Assembly: GCA_949152475.1 (NCBI GenBank)
Contig: OX424559.1
Coordinates: forward strand, 36,067,119-36,131,118
Length of the DNA stretch: 64,000 bases
Source: Terebella lapidaria
Lineage: Eukaryota > Annelida > Polychaeta > Terebellida > Terebellidae
Direction of reading: 5' to 3'
Below, in pieces: positions 11,845-21,939 of the stretch. Position 1 is the first letter of the stretch. Each line of letters begins with the position of its first letter. Position numbers and translations under genes: made by a program. The notes beneath the pieces are model-generated. The model searched no databases, was not told the DNA's origin, and saw nothing but the letters and a program-made list of their open reading frames with translations.

Positions 11845-11968
11845 GGCCCAAGTATCATATGCTGCGCCTTAATACTACTCGTCCACTAAATGAATGCCAT
11901 TTAATCCGTCTATCACTTTTTAATCCTTATTGAATATACAGGAAGGCGCAGGATATGATACTTGGGCC
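11845..11968. mobile_element. MITE of the GGCCCAAGTATCATA family, copy 2, with perfect 8-bp target duplication
   Basis: A 124-bp element with inverted ends GGCCCAAGTATCATA and TATGATACTTGGGCC. It is flanked on both sides by GAAAAATG (11837-11844 and 11969-11976). An 8-bp duplication argues against Harbinger (3 bp) and Tc1 (TA) and fits hAT-, Merlin- or P-type machinery. No autonomous parent is visible here. Confidence 0.85.
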
Positions 11969-12026
11969 GAAAAATGACCCTATCGTTACTACGCTTGAGT
12001 TGAGCTTGGCTGGCGCAATGCCATGG

Positions 12027-12116
12027 GGACCAAGTATCATACACTGCGCCTTAATACTACTCGTCCACTAAATGAATGCCATTTAATCCGTCTGTCACCT
12101 TTTTAATCCTTATATA
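12027..12116. mobile_element. MITE of the GGCCCAAGTATCATA family, copy 3, right end missing
   Basis: Starts GGACCAAGTATCATAC and follows the family through the TTTTTAATCCTTAT block, then diverges, so the right terminal repeat is lost. Confidence 0.7.
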
Positions 12117-12200
12117 GTGCATGATTTGGGGTGCGGCCCATTGTTTGTATGAGTCGTTATCCGAGCTAAAAACCCGAGTCGTTGCAGCAAGCCGGAACGG

Positions 12201-12520
12201 GAGGTTATTATCTAGATATTAACCTGCCCGGAGGTTATTAACCTGCCCGGAGGTTAATATCTAGATATTAATGGATGCTTGTATTGTTCCACAGAGGTTA
12301 TTATTTTTGTTGAATAACCTCAACGGAGGTCATTATTTGCAATAATAACCTAATGGCAGGCATCCATTAAGTCAGATAATGGGCTCGACACAGGACATTA
12401 TTAGAAACGAAGGATTTCCCGGCTTCGCCTCGAAAGTCCTTCGTTTCTAATAATGACCTGCGTCTCGCTCATTATCTAATACTTAACCTGCCCGGAGGTT
12501 AATATCTAGATAATAACCTC
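12201..12520. repeat. Nested palindrome (three inverted repeats inside one another)
   Basis: Outer arms: GAGGTTATTATCTAGATATT at 12201 pairs with the complement ending at 12520. A middle pair, TAATGGATGC with GCATCCATTA, brackets a small stem (GAGGTTATT...AATAACCTC). A third hairpin, ATTAGAAACGAAGGA with TCCTTCGTTTCTAAT, lies at about 12398-12452, inside AGATAATG...CATTATCT. No coding frame. Probably foldback/MITE elements inserted in each other. Confidence 0.75.
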
Positions 12521-13206
12521 ACGCTAGATCGCTGGAAAAAGAAAGAGCATTTAACACACAGGTGGGCCATGGTACATATGATTTAATGGATTCACATACG
12601 AGAGTATACATTTTCGCCATGATAATGACCGTACACATTAAACAACATCTGACGACATTTCATTTGTACAGGCTTGTCCGTGGCCATCGTTTTGAAGATA
12701 TTTTGATATTTGATTCATGAATTGATCCGATTTCTGTGCAAATCCTGTGTAAATCCCTCTGTGAAGTCCAGTGAATATGGTCCCGGGGAATGGTCAGCAG
12801 TCCTGGTAATTCTGTATGTTTTGATAATAATCCTGCGATATATACCACATACCCAGAGATCATATGCATATTATATAGAAACGTATATGTTTTTCTTTCT
12901 AAATGTAAGACACATATATGCATATACTTAGCACATATATAGATTCTGGGAACAACATGGACATAACATTCAGATGGCTGTATTATAATGCACGATTAGC
13001 ACAAAAATGAATACTCTTCAGATCTACTCACCAGTTGTGAAATCAAGCCACGGGTATATATTCAGGAGCCATCGTAGTGATTTTACCAGCGATTCTGTAA
13101 ATATACGTATGTTAATTTTTAGAAGGATTTCGGAAATGCAGGATAGTAATATTCGTTTTTCATGTATTGTATTGTATTGTATTGTATACATATACTGCGG
13201 CGAGCC
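12521..13206. other. Intergenic DNA, no gene recognised
   Basis: AT-rich, with a short TTGTA pentamer run near 13166-13187. No coding similarity was seen. Confidence 0.5.
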
Positions 13207-13634
13207 AATAGAGTTTTATCGTTTCTGGAGTTTTGACATGCGCTTTGAAAGCTCCTGTTGACGCGTTGGCATTTTGCGTTTACGCGGTGTTGAGCTGTTA
13301 TCCAGCGTCATGGGTGACCGACCCCATCCAAGGGAGGGTCAGGCAAATTGAATTATTTGATTGCTCGTACTTGTTTCAGCACACGACCACACCCGTTTTG
13401 ACTTATTATAGCGCACTTCACCCGCTAATGCTAATTTCATTAAATAAATAACATTTAATCGGTCTGGTACATTTTTTATGTTCATTGAACTCAGATCAAG
13501 GAGTAGCCTCCGAGAATAATAATAGCTAATAATGAGTGACACAGTACAGTTGGACACAAGATATTCTGGTTGTGGAAAGCACATGTACTGTGTTAGTTTG
13601 CTCTGTTAGAGGTTACACTGTAAAACTCTGAAAC

Positions 13635-14867
13635 ATGCGAGGAGTTGCGACATCAGAAGGCGAAGGCAAACTGTTCAATGAGTGTCGAGACGCGGGCAGC
13701 GCCAGGGCTATAGCGATGGCGATGATATCGCATGCCAATTTTGAAAAATTAGATGGAAAAATACAGCATCTATTTCGACAAGTGTACAGTGTTCCCTTCA
13801 GTGGGAAAAACGCCAGCTGGAAAAAGGTTTTGAGCCGGTTCAAAACACTGCGGAAAAAATACCCGTGAGTTTATACATAATTTGCATATTTATTCATAAA
13901 TACGTGTATGTTCTCGTAAAATGCCATTATTTCAGTATTTATATTTGGGGTTTACAATGACATTATAAAACAGTATTTTTATATTCTCAGTGGCCAATGT
14001 AAAGAAGACACGACAAATGTTGTGGACGCCGGTATAGAACAACCGGGAACATCCACGCGCGAGTTCGGCCATTGGGATTCACCACACCCAAGTCAATCAT
14101 CGGGTACCTTGTCGCCGTCTCTTCTACCTGGACCAAGGGTTGATGGCACGCAGAGATCTCGAGCACCTTCCCTCACACCAGAAGGTCCAACACAAACACC
14201 GGACACTTGGACTCCACCTCAACAGAGTCCTCAAATACCAGCCTTGTCCCGATCACGCTTCAGAAACAGGGGCACTCCAGTGCCAGAGTCCCAACAGAGT
14301 CCTCAAACACCTACTCTACACCGACCACGCCTCGAGTCCCGACAAAGTCCTCAAAGACGGGCGCTGCCCCGACCACGTATCGGACTTGGGAGGAACGGGG
14401 GTACCCCAGAGCCAACACCACAACAGAGTCCTCAAAGACGGGCGCTGCCCCGACCACGTATCGGACTTGGGAGGAACAGGGGGACCCCAGAGCCAGCACC
14501 ACAACAGAGTCCTCCAAGACGGGCGCTGCCTCGCCCACGCATCGGACTTGGGAGGAACAGGGGGACCCCAGAGCCAGCACCACAACTGAGTCCTCAAAGA
14601 CGGGCGCTGCCGCGGCCACGCCAGAGGGAAGGTAGACATGGATCACCCAGTCCGCCTCACGTGCAGCGTGTGGCACTGGCTGCAGGGTCTCCACTAAGAC
14701 CTGCACAGAACCAAAGACAGTTGATGCAGGCAATGCTGGACACCATAGCCGACATACGCAATTCGCTGCGTCATAGTCAGGAGGTTGATAGAGTTCTGGC
14801 CAGTTATCTGCGGGCAGATGCAGCTGATCGAGGACTGGACCTAGATGCTTATGACCGAGATATGTAA
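13635..14867 (+). CDS. Transposon-associated protein with 27-residue Pro/Arg repeats (2 exons)
   Basis: Exons 13635-13864 and 13991-14867 join in phase 2 (CCC|GTGAGT; TTCTCAG|T), giving 368 residues. The N-terminal 76 residues are helical and basic, ending SWKKVLSRFKTLRKKYP, which could be a Myb/SANT-like DNA-binding segment as in the second protein of Harbinger elements; this is only suggestive. The middle is Pro/Ser-rich with a tandem unit of 81 bp (27 residues, core SPQRRALPRPRIGLGRN), phased at 14421, 14502 and 14583. The C-terminus (QAMLDTIADIRNSLRHSQEV) looks like a helix that could mediate dimerisation. Several long frames on the other strand are by-products of the repeat. Placement between the inverted ends and convergence with the transposase support it as part of the element. 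Confidence 0.6.
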
Positions 14868-15165
14868 TATACATAAGAGAGTGGTTTTCAGTTGTGTTGT
14901 TTTCAGATGTGTTCAGTTGTATTGAATTCCCTCCATTATGAAATGTGATAAGTTACATTGCAATAATTGTTCTTCCCAAAGTACATGTATGTTGTGGAAT
15001 CAGTTCGGACACCAATAAAAGCCACTCAGGAACACGCATCCCGGATGGTGCGGGGGGAAGGGGGGATAACTAATATGTTAGATACGGAGTATTGATAACA
15101 TGATTGAAATTAAATGTTTGTAGCAGAAACACAGATAGTGTACGAACCGTCAATGACACGTTGTT

Positions 15166-15600
15166 GTGGGCGGTAAGAACGTAACAAAGTCAAAGGGATT
15201 GTCGCCGTGTTCAGACCAGCCTCATACCGGGATCTCCCCGTTACTTTGTATAATAAAGAATCTTTTCTTAACAGCGTTTTTATTCAGAAAGCTGCGCCCC
15301 GTCGGTGGCATTTTCTCCACACAAACGAACGTAGCGTTTGCTAACGTTCTACTGAAGGCCCTCAAACCGCCACACCTGTGTGGAAAAAATATAGGGCTAT
15401 TATCATTTTTGGTTCGCACGAAGATTCTTTCTTTCTCTATTTTTTTCATTCGTACGAATATTTTGTTTTGTTCGCACGAAGCTGTAATTTCGTGCCCACG
15501 GTAATTTTTTTGTTAAAACGAAAAACAATCATCGTGCGCACGAGAAAAATGTTGGGAGTGCGGCAAAGATTACTATACACCCAGGCAGCTAGAGTAATGA
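15166..15600. repeat. TTCGYACGAA palindrome cluster between convergent transposon genes
   Basis: TTCGCACGAA at about 15413 and 15471, TTCGTACGAA at about 15449, then CGTGCGCACG near 15534. The first three lie within about 70 bp. They could be protein-binding sites of the transposon or chance in a low-complexity stretch. No convincing reading frame was seen. Confidence 0.4.
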
Positions 15601-15989
15601 AACACGATCGCCAATAAAGTTCTAGTGCTATATGAAATTTTCTTCAAATATGAATAATAATAAAACTATTAATAGATTCCATAAAAGGGAAGTTAGGGAA
15701 GTACACATGTTACACTGCTCCGCCTCCCTCATTTGGCGTTCTTCAGCGGAACCCAACTTGAACTGAATTCGGCCAGCATTGCATCAACACGCTGATTTAT
15801 TTGTCCCGTGATAAGTACACCGTTGCATCGCAAAGGGAGAAAAACGGTTACCCTTTTCCCTATGATCTTTATTTTGATTGCAAAATACTTAAAAGCCTCA
15901 CAAAATATCATCATCATTTGCTAATAACCTTGAATGATTACTTCAAGAAGAAAACACAGCCAGATATCGTTTTCGTGTGCCGCGGGTCA

Positions 15990-17347
15990 TTATACACTGC
16001 TTCTTGTTTCCAATATGAAGCGACGACGTCGGTTCACTAGCGCCATAACAGCGTTTGCTACATATGACAGAAATCTTCGAGACCCCCGGAAGCGCGAATC
16101 TTTAGCAACAACCCTGTACACGCGCAGATCTCCGATACGATGTTCCACGAGTACCCGTTGTGAGCTGAAGTCATGATTCCGCTGTTGTCGTATATCTTGC
16201 TGCTGTTGCCGATGATGTACTGTAACAGGTGTGATGATGTTCCCGCCTGCCGGGAAAGCTCCATCTGCCATCAGGCGGTGCCGAGGATGTAGGGGCAAAG
16301 GCTGACCAGGTCCGATTCCACGAGATAGTCGGAGACAGGTGGCGTCTGACAAATGATCAGCATACCCACAACTGCTATACACGAAATAGCCTTGTGCATC
16401 CACAATGACGAGCCAGTTCATGAGATGGAACCCTTTATCCCCGCGGTAGTACATGTATTGGATCGGGCCGGTCGGTCTGCTGATCCGCAACACTGCGCAA
16501 TCCAACATTCCAACAACATCTGGGAAGCCAGGCACCAAACATTCGAAAAGAGTACATCGAAAACATTAACAGACAGGAGTGCATGAATATTTATTATCAC
16601 ATAACCACTAAGATCGGAGGTAACACTTAAGGATGTTCACATAAGGAGACTGCGATTTAATCAAATGTATAATTTTGTTTAATATGTATAGTTCCCCTTC
16701 CGGTCGAGTGTGCATGACGTCAACCTACCCAAAAAGGAATCCCATGCGTCCAAACCATGCCAGTACACCTCCCGCGGTAGAAGCACCTTGTTCAGTACCC
16801 TAACTACGTGATGGACAATCCTCTGTGATGCCATAGCCGACAGGCCAAACTGCCTGGACAAGGTACTGTACGTCTGGTAATGACGGAGCCAGATCAGTGT
16901 CATCAGGACCTCGTGTTCTGCGGCTAAACGACGAGTATGGCCCAGTCCGTGGTGCCTGCAGCTTAAAGGACGCTGTACCTCATCGCGCAGCAACCTGACC
17001 AGGGCAGCAAACGTGTCCGGGGTCTCTCTCGTCAGGAACCACATCACAGAAGGTGACGAATACAAAAGGGTATCACAATCGAACAGTTGTCGCACCATTC
17101 CATAGATGTCAGACTCAATGTCCAGCAGTTGGTGGAATGGTGTGAAAAGTTTGACCTTCACCACCCACATTTCGATCATATTCACCAGTGTTTCTTGAAG
17201 AATTCTTTTTCGTTTTTTCTGTTGCTTGACTATGATGGACACTCTCATGCGGTTCTGGTTGTTTAACTGATGAAAGTTGAAAAATAATGGCAGTAAGTTC
17301 GATGAATGTCGGCCCCGTTGCCTACGTATCACAACCATGGCGGACAC
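15990..17347 (-). CDS. PIF/Harbinger-ISL2EU (DDE_Tnp_4) transposase, likely 2 exons
   Basis: The N-terminal part (17347 down to about 16729) has an HTH-like stretch, LMTLIWLRHYQTYSTLSRQF. The catalytic part (about 16525-15990) shows the superfamily pattern: VVGMLDCAVLRISRP (first Asp), then YYRGDKGFHLMNWLVIVDAQ, LMADGAFPAGGNIITP (second Asp) and VEHRIGDLRVYRVV (Glu). A stop breaks the first frame, but a donor after WDSFLG (GTAGGT) and an acceptor TTCCCAG before the VVGMLD block join in phase, suggesting one intron of about 210 bases. All three presumed catalytic residues are present, so the enzyme may be intact. It would cut and join the 22-bp ends of its element in the nucleus. Confidence 0.75.
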
Positions 17348-17531
17348 TGGTCACTTTGTTTGTGTGGCCTTTGTGCTTTACTGGGTCCCGCTCGCTCGGC
17401 CGTCAAGCCTGACTGACCATAACGCCAAAGCTCCTACCGAGGCGTTAACCATAAACCCAGAAACGATAAAACTCTATTATGTAGTTAATACATTGATAAT
17501 GCTAATTTTGTCTCAAACTGAAAGCCACCAG

Positions 17532-17656
17532 GGCCCAAATATTATATGCTGCGCTCTAATACTACTCGTCCACTAACCAGATACAATTTAGTCCGTCTGC
17601 CACATTTTAAATCATAATTGTAAATAGAAGAGAGCGCAGCATACGCTACTTGGACC
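17532..17656. mobile_element. MITE of the GGCCCAAGTATCATA family, copy 4, diverged
   Basis: Ends GGCCCAAATATTATATGC and GCATACGCTACTTGGACC, with the family's internal CTCGTCCACTAA block. No target duplication is left (GCCACCAG against TAAGTAAA). It lies 53 bp outside the 4.3-kb transposon. Confidence 0.75.
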
Positions 17657-17918
17657 TAAGTAAAAAACACAGTGCGAGTCTACAATGTTTGTATGCAAAC
17701 CGAAGAATTGTTTGTAAAGTCCACCCGTGACGTCACTCTATTGTTCTTTCTAGGTAATGGAGAGCTACGTGCTAATATTGGAGCGATATGTTTGTAATAT
17801 TGGAGCTGAGTTCAACTGTGAAATATTGAGAGAAGTTTTGGTCGCTTCATTGATTGCAACACAACGGGATTAAATCATGTGTACATGCACGTATGTGCAG
17901 TATTGCCAATTGACATAT

Positions 17919-18861
17919 TGTAAAGTCCCCACATTTTCACTAGTAAAATTTTTGATAATAATCAGAGTAATTAATTAATGTGAATATTATTACCACATGG
18001 AGGTTTCATATTTACAGCAAATATGTTGATTGTGTGTCGTGATTTGTGTTTCATAATTATTTTTGTACAATGCTAAGTTTTGACCATCAGGTAATGTTGT
18101 CACAGTCGTTATCGGGGTGCATGTGTTATTGCATAATTTAGATGTTGTTGTTAAAACAAAGATGCTGTGTTTTGACCGATTGGTTACCTTTGTTAGAAGT
18201 TCAATAATTCCGTCACCGGGCTTTGACCCCGATATAGCTATAGTAACGAAATTGTCTTTTATCCACGTGTCTCATGTTTTACGCAGATATGTTTCGTCAT
18301 CTTGTTTTGGTATTGCTGATTCATTTTATTGCAATGTAAACATCACCGGGTTAGACAAAGTTCTCCAGGTCTGTAGCTGGCCAGACATTGTATGCTACTG
18401 TACTGACTATCAGATGGATTCTGCTTACTGCGCAGTTTCCGAATGATGTCATGTTTTTATTGTACTTTGTTTGTGGGATATAAAAACCCCATGCAATGTG
18501 ACAGAGAGGAGAATTCGGATTTCACACGTAGAGAAACGAAATATTGGAAGTTTTCATAGGATACGTAGGGCTTGTGCCCGCCGTGTCGGCACGTGTTGTG
18601 TCGGTACGGGAATGCACGATACCTAAATTGGGTATGGCGCACATGTACATGAATTATAGATTAGTTTGGATATATTTGTGTAACTGGATGATTTCTTCGA
18701 ATGATTTTGGATTAATAAAACTGATGAATGAATCGAGGACTTCACGAGTTTGCCATCCACCAGATTTAATGAGCCAAGAACTTGGAGTGCGTATGAACTG
18801 GAGTAAATTTGTAAAGCTAGCCCAGCGCACACGACCCAACTTGAAAGGGCTACACTTTACA
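17919..18861 (+). repeat. LTR A (chimeric)
   Basis: A TATA box (TATAAAAA, 18479-18486) and AATAAA (18714-18719) place the start of R near 18509. From 17919 to 18508, A differs from B at only three positions; from 18509 on it differs at dozens. It is followed by GTTG (18862-18865) and then LTR B, with no internal region. Confidence 0.8.
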
Positions 18862-18865
18862 GTTG

Positions 18866-19808
18866 TGTAAAGTCCCCACATTTTCACTAGTAAAATTTTT
18901 GATAATAATCAGAGTAATTAATTAATGTGAATATTATTACCACATGGAGGTTTCATATTTACAGCAAATATGTTGATTGTGTGTCGTGATTTGTGTTTCA
19001 TAATTATTTTTGTACAATGCTAAGTTTTGACCATCAGGTAATGTTGTCACAGTCGTTATCGGGGTGCATGTGTTATTGCATAATTTAGATGTTGTTGTTA
19101 GAACAAAGATGCTGTGTTTTGACCGATTGGTTACCTTTGTTAGAAGTTCAATAATTCCGTCACCGGGCTTTGACCCCGATATAGCTATAGTAACGAAATT
19201 GTCTTTTATCCACGTGTCTCATGTTTTACGCAGATATGTTTCGTCATCTTGTTTTGGTATTGCTGATTCATTTTATTGCAATGTAAACATCACCGGGTTA
19301 GACAAAGTTCTCCAGGTCTGTAGCTGGCCAGACATTGTAGGCTACTGTACTGACTATCAGATGGATTCTGCTTACTGCGCAGTTTCCGAATGATGTCATG
19401 TTTTTATTGTCCTTTGTTTGTGGGATATAAAAACCCCATGCAATGTGACAGAGAGAAGAATTCGAATTACACATAGAGAAACGAAATATTGGAAGTTGTT
19501 AACGGACACGTAGGGTTTGTGCCCGCCGTGCCGGCACCTGTTGTGTCGGTACGGGAATGTGACGATGCCTGATTTGGCTATGGCGCATATATGTACATGG
19601 ATTGTAGATTAGTTTGGATATATTTGTGTAACTGAATGATTTCATTTCATTGATTGTGGATGAATAAAACTAATGATTGAATCGAGGACTTCACGAGCTT
19701 GCTATCCACCAGTTTAATGAGCTAAGAACTTGGAATGCGTTTAAAGAGGACTAATTTGTGAAGCTAGCCCAGCGCACACGACCCAGTTTGAAAGGGCTAG
19801 ACTTTACA
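18866..19808 (+). repeat. LTR B (5' LTR of the miniature element)
   Basis: Same length and apparently the same sequence as LTR C. The TATA box is at 19426-19433. It carries a 109-codon open frame (19064-19393) in U3, also present in A and C, with no recognised domain. Confidence 0.85.
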
Positions 19809-20642
19809 GTGGCGAGCGTGCCAGGACATCGCTCATTCCAAATCAGTCTGGTGGACAGCTGAAGACAACGAAGTTTCACACTTTGGATACGTGTGATGGC
19901 GAGCGTGACCCAAGGAGTCAGCAGGAGTACAATCACATGGACATGATGAGCAACGCCGAGAAGATAAGTATGCAGCGGCGACGATGGATATCGAGTGGAT
20001 CACCGAACAACAGCACAGTAGATGTCGGAATTCTTTTGTGCTAGGACGACAGCATACCGGACAGGGGGATGCAGTCGGACGGATCGCGGCAATGGAGGTC
20101 GACGTGGGGAAAAACGCGACCTGCCGCCTGAATAAGGGCGAACGCTGGAGGATGTCCAGCACGAGATGGTGATCACTCGATGGATCCACGCGCGCTTTCA
20201 GAACATCTGAAGGAAGTCTGCTCCATTATGAAAATGTGATCAGATTCTGCTGACAATTGAGTTTTACTCACAATGTAGAGTGGACTATGCATATTATATT
20301 GTGTTCATAACTTTCGGGAAATTCCATGTTGAATCATTACGTTTTGTGTGTTTCATATGTATCAATGCCGATGGTTTGATATATGGTACTGATGGTATAT
20401 GCAGAATATGTTCTGCTGATTAATGTACATTAATATGTGTTACTGAAGATTTGTGGATGCTGTGTATTTTGTGAGTTAGGATATTTTTCATGTACTTTGT
20501 ATTTGTGTATTAGGTACCTGGTATATTGTGAGCTGGTATATACATGATATATATGAAGGGTAGAAATCATGAAAATGTGTTGACTTTATCTGAAGTATGT
20601 TTTAGTTAAAAACCTGGTTTTTAACTCCTAGGAATGGGCCTG
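19809..20642 (+). other. Internal region of the miniature LTR element with primer-binding site
   Basis: Begins GT, then TGGCGAGCGTGCCAGGAC (from 19810), a TGG-starting sequence in the position of a tRNA primer-binding site. The phrase TGGCGAGCGTG recurs near 19897. A purine-rich AGGAATGGG lies just before LTR C. No gag, protease or polymerase motif was seen. Confidence 0.65.
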
Positions 20643-21585
20643 TGTAAAGTCCCCACATTTTCACTAGTAAAATTTTTGATAATAATCAGAGTAATTAATT
20701 AATGTGAATATTATTACCACATGGAGGTTTCATATTTACAGCAAATATGTTGATTGTGTGTCGTGATTTGTGTTTCATAATTATTTTTGTACAATGCTAA
20801 GTTTTGACCATCAGGTAATGTTGTCACAGTCGTTATCGGGGTGCATGTGTTATTGCATAATTTAGATGTTGTTGTTAGAACAAAGATGCTGTGTTTTGAC
20901 CGATTGGTTACCTTTGTTAGAAGTTCAATAATTCCGTCACCGGGCTTTGACCCCGATATAGCTATAGTAACGAAATTGTCTTTTATCCACGTGTCTCATG
21001 TTTTACGCAGATATGTTTCGTCATCTTGTTTTGGTATTGCTGATTCATTTTATTGCAATGTAAACATCACCGGGTTAGACAAAGTTCTCCAGGTCTGTAG
21101 CTGGCCAGACATTGTAGGCTACTGTACTGACTATCAGATGGATTCTGCTTACTGCGCAGTTTCCGAATGATGTCATGTTTTTATTGTCCTTTGTTTGTGG
21201 GATATAAAAACCCCATGCAATGTGACAGAGAGAAGAATTCGAATTACACATAGAGAAACGAAATATTGGAAGTTGTTAACGGACACGTAGGGTTTGTGCC
21301 CGCCGTGCCGGCACCTGTTGTGTCGGTACGGGAATGTGACGATGCCTGATTTGGCTATGGCGCATATATGTACATGGATTGTAGATTAGTTTGGATATAT
21401 TTGTGTAACTGAATGATTTCATTTCATTGATTGTGGATGAATAAAACTAATGATTGAATCGAGGACTTCACGAGCTTGCTATCCACCAGTTTAATGAGCT
21501 AAGAACTTGGAATGCGTTTAAAGAGGACTAATTTGTGAAGCTAGCCCAGCGCACACGACCCAGTTTGAAAGGGCTAGACTTTACA
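20643..21585 (+). repeat. LTR C (3' LTR of the miniature element)
   Basis: Ends GGGCTAGACTTTACA and is followed by ATAT. The TATA box is at 21203-21210. Confidence 0.85.
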
Positions 21586-21696
21586 ATATAGCTACTCATG
21601 CTTGAACTCTTCTCCCATAAAGCCTACTTTGCCCAGGTAATGGAGCGCTCCTCGGGCTTTATCTAATACATGAACTGAACGAATGAGTATTCACGA

Positions 21697-21701
21697 GGTG
21701 T

Positions 21702-21732
<31 letters not shown>

Positions 21733-21775
21733 TTGTGTGAAAGTTGCATGGGGTTGGAACTTGGGGGGGGGGGGG
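21697..21775. repeat. GT microsatellite and G-runs
   Basis: A GT run followed by a run of about 17 G, then a second G-run near 21763-21774. Simple-sequence DNA, prone to assembly error. Confidence 0.8.
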
Positions 21776-21802
21776 TGAAAGGGGGGAATCATGCGCTATG
21801 TC

Positions 21803-21899
21803 GGATAATGACCACGGTTTCGTGATTCGCCCGATAAAACACTCGCGCTTCGCGCTCAGGGTTTTATCTAGGCGAATCACTCAACCTTGGTCATTATCC
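21803..21899. repeat. 97-bp foldback (hairpin) element
   Basis: GGATAATGACCA...GTGATTCGCC.GATAAAAC pairs with GTTTTATC.AGGCGAATCAC...TGGTCATTATCC around a CGCGCTTCGCGC centre. It abuts the right half of a MITE. Confidence 0.75.
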
Positions 21900-21902
21900 C
21901 AC

Positions 21903-21939
21903 ACTGAATATAGAAGGCGCAGTGTATGATACTTGGGCC
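21903..21939. mobile_element. MITE of the GGCCCAAGTATCATA family, right end only
   Basis: ACTGAATATAGAAGGCGCAG then TGTATGATACTTGGGCC matches the right end of the other copies. Its left half has been lost, probably through the adjacent foldback. Confidence 0.7.

Larger units (their letters stand above)
13207..17478. mobile_element. 4.3-kb PIF/Harbinger-ISL2EU-type DNA transposon
   Basis: Perfect 22-bp terminal inverted repeats bound the element: 13207-13228, beginning AATAGAGTTTTATCG, and its exact complement at 17457-17478. They enclose two convergent genes: a proline-rich two-exon gene (13635-14867, plus) and a DDE_Tnp_4 transposase (15990-17347, minus). A 2-bp duplication (TA or AT, depending on where the end is set) fits the outer bases; a Harbinger TWA trinucleotide does not. 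The 2-bp target and the HTH-type N-terminus point toward ISL2EU. The match was found by eye. Confidence 0.75.
17919..21585 (+). mobile_element. Non-autonomous LTR retrotransposon cluster: LTR-LTR-internal-LTR
   Basis: Three 943-bp LTRs (A 17919-18861, B 18866-19808, C 20643-21585), each starting TGTAAAGTCC and ending ACTTTACA. Only 834 bases (19809-20642) separate B and C, with no gag or pol frame, so the element is a TRIM-like miniature needing enzymes in trans. The outer flanks share ATAT (17915-17918 and 21586-21589), a possible 4-bp target duplication for the whole cluster. B and C look identical by eye, implying a recent insertion. A differs (see its entry). Confidence 0.8.

Noticed and set aside
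13381..13490. Another MITE copy at the left end of the 4.3-kb transposon
   Set aside because: Only a loose resemblance to the MITE interior (TTTAATCGGTCT) and no terminal repeats.
14311..14874. 187-residue minus-strand protein and overlapping frames
   Set aside because: By-products of the 81-bp repeat in the plus-strand gene; the spliced plus-strand frame has better splice sites and composition.
17919..21585. Three independent solo LTR insertions
   Set aside because: B and C flank a primer-binding site and purine tract, and A is joined to B by exactly four bases with no target duplication around B-C.
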